From RGIG8775 sp045587785 (GTDB lineage Bacteria > Bacillota > Clostridia > Oscillospirales > CAG-272), in the NCBI GenBank assembly GCA_045587785.1, contig JAZNDA010000020.1, positions 1-15,400 on the forward strand: a stretch of 15,400 nucleotides of DNA, given 5' to 3'. Position numbers and translations under genes: made by a program. The notes below the pieces were generated by a model. That model was not told the origin of the DNA and made no database searches. It saw only the letters and a list, made by a program, of their open reading frames with translations. Below are positions 14,528 to 15,400 of this stretch, piece after piece; position 1 is the first letter of the stretch; the number at the start of each line of letters is the position of its first letter.

Positions 14528-15370
14528 TCACTTTACCTCCGTGCGAAACAAATTGCAGGTATGCTCATGGGCATGGCGTTCAAACGGCTTGTATATGCCG
14601 CCCCTTGCCATCGCCTCGTCAAAATCGATCAGATGTCCGTCGAACTCGGGGCCGTCCACGCAAGCGAATTTGGTCTCACCGCCAACGGTCAGACGGCAAC
14701 CGCCGCACATGCCCGTGCCGTCGATCATAATGGGGTTCATGGACGCCACGGTCTTGACACCGTACTCTTTGGTCAGCCCACATACAAATTTCATCATGAT
14801 CAAGGGACCAATGGTGATGACCTCGTCATACTTCTCGCCGCTCTCGATCAGCTTTCTGAGGGCATCGGTCACAAGTCCCCTCTCGCCCTCGCTTCCGTCA
14901 TCGGTCATCAGAATAAACTTATCGCTGACCGCGCGGAATTCGTCCTCAAGGATCACAAGATCCTTCGTGCGAAAACCGACCACACTGTGTACCTCACAGC
15001 CCATTTGATGCAGCTTCTTTGCCACGGGATAGGCAATGGCACAGCCCACGCCGCCGCCGACCACCGCCACCTTTTTCAGACCTTCGGTCTCGGTAGCTTT
15101 TCCCAGAGGTCCCACAAAGTCCTCGATATATTCACCCACACAAAGATGATTCAGCTTTTCGGTGGTTGCGCCCACGATCTGGAAAATGATAGTCACACTT
15201 CCCCTCTCGCGGTCAAAATCCGCCACGGTCAGCGGGATCCGCTCGCCGTCCTTATCGGTGCGCAAAATGATAAACTGCCCCGGCTCTGCCTTTTTGGCAA
15301 CCAAGGGAGCTTCAATTTCCATTTGTATAACTGTTTTGTTAAGTTCTTTTTTCTTTGCTATTTTGTACAT
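14528..15370 (-). CDS. nfnA: NfnA, small subunit of NADH-dependent ferredoxin:NADP+ oxidoreductase
   Basis: A 280-residue ferredoxin-NADP reductase-like flavoprotein, the usual partner of NfnB. The FAD-binding barrel includes PGQFIILR (30-37) and RIPLTVADFD (44-53). The NAD-binding fold has VAVVGGGVGCAIAYPVAKKL (101-120). The [2Fe-2S] site is in DGTGMCGGCRL plus a later cysteine: C222, C225 and C237, with D217 well placed as the fourth ligand. One aspartate plus three cysteines is the ligand set reported for characterised Nfn enzymes, which supports Nfn over plain dihydroorotate dehydrogenase electron-transfer subunits (PyrK), to which it is also similar. The ATG at 15370 follows AAGGTGAG at about 7-nt spacing, so the gene is complete. 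Only 30 nt of upstream sequence is present and no promoter can be seen. Confidence 0.92.
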   Translation of the reverse strand: MYKIAKKKELNKTVIQMEIEAPLVAKKAEPGQFIILRTDKDGERIPLTVADFDRERGSVTIIFQIVGATTEKLNHLCVGEYIEDFVGPLGKATETEGLKKVAVVGGGVGCAIAYPVAKKLHQMGCEVHSVVGFRTKDLVILEDEFRAVSDKFILMTDDGSEGERGLVTDALRKLIESGEKYDEVITIGPLIMMKFVCGLTKEYGVKTVASMNPIMIDGTGMCGGCRLTVGGETKFACVDGPEFDGHLIDFDEAMARGGIYKPFERHAHEHTCNLFRTEVK

Positions 15371-15400
15371 TATTCGCTCACCTTAGATAATTTCTGCTTT

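Noticed and set aside
13267..14730. A 487-codon plus-strand frame across nfnB
   Set aside because: It overlaps the conserved nfnB and the start of nfnA, and shows no family motif or ribosome binding site.
1..15400. Mobile element, CRISPR array, toxin-antitoxin or defence genes
   Set aside because: I saw no transposase, integrase, regularly spaced repeats, terminal inverted repeats or known defence domains. Inverted repeats found are all explained as terminators or short dyads.

Overview
The window comes from a low-to-mid GC, Gram-positive spore-forming bacterium, most likely a Clostridia member and probably an anaerobe. Four things support this: a complete spoIIGA-sigE pair (mother-cell sporulation control), a dgt-dnaG-rpoD operon of the Firmicutes type, an NfnAB-type pair (an electron-bifurcating enzyme typical of anaerobes), and strong AAGGAG/GGAGG Shine-Dalgarno sites with frequent TTG starts. 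The species cannot be named from this sequence. I count 15 protein genes, all apparently intact. I see no tRNA, rRNA, CRISPR array, transposase or integrase.

Layout. At the left edge a perfect-consensus promoter (about 65-93) fires leftward out of the window. Positions 249-1294 carry a rightward pair: a DUF421 membrane protein and a small DUF4363 membrane-anchored protein, ended by a hairpin. Leftward genes then run from 8146 down to 1368. In transcription order these are dgt-dnaG-rpoD (8146-4238), an orphan solute-binding lipoprotein with its own strong promoter and a GC-rich leader of about 125 nt (4069-2066), and a HAD hydrolase placed directly after a terminator hairpin (2003-1368). The dgt and spoIIGA genes diverge from a very A/T-rich control region (8147-8337) that holds an unusual A-tract/T-tract hairpin and a possible Spo0A box.

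Rightward genes from 8338 to 12280 are spoIIGA-sigE, rpmE (ribosomal protein L31, zinc-type, with its own promoter and terminator) and hflX-yigZ. A strong bidirectional terminator (12282-12324) separates yigZ from a convergent, unrecognised two-helix membrane protein (12997-12323). Another strong terminator (13104-13136) ends the leftward nfnA-nfnB operon (15370-13135).

How the genes work together. dgt, dnaG and rpoD link nucleotide pool control, replication priming and housekeeping transcription. SpoIIGA is the membrane protease that activates pro-sigma-E, the product of the next gene. RpmE, HflX and possibly YigZ are tied to ribosomes and translation. NfnA and NfnB form one enzyme that couples ferredoxin, NADH and NADPH. 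Most of the window is conserved core genome. The less explained parts are the structured-looking leader of the orphan lipoprotein, the dgt/spoIIGA control region, the hairpin-gated HAD gene and the unknown membrane protein. I did not find convincing evidence of a wholly new multi-gene system.
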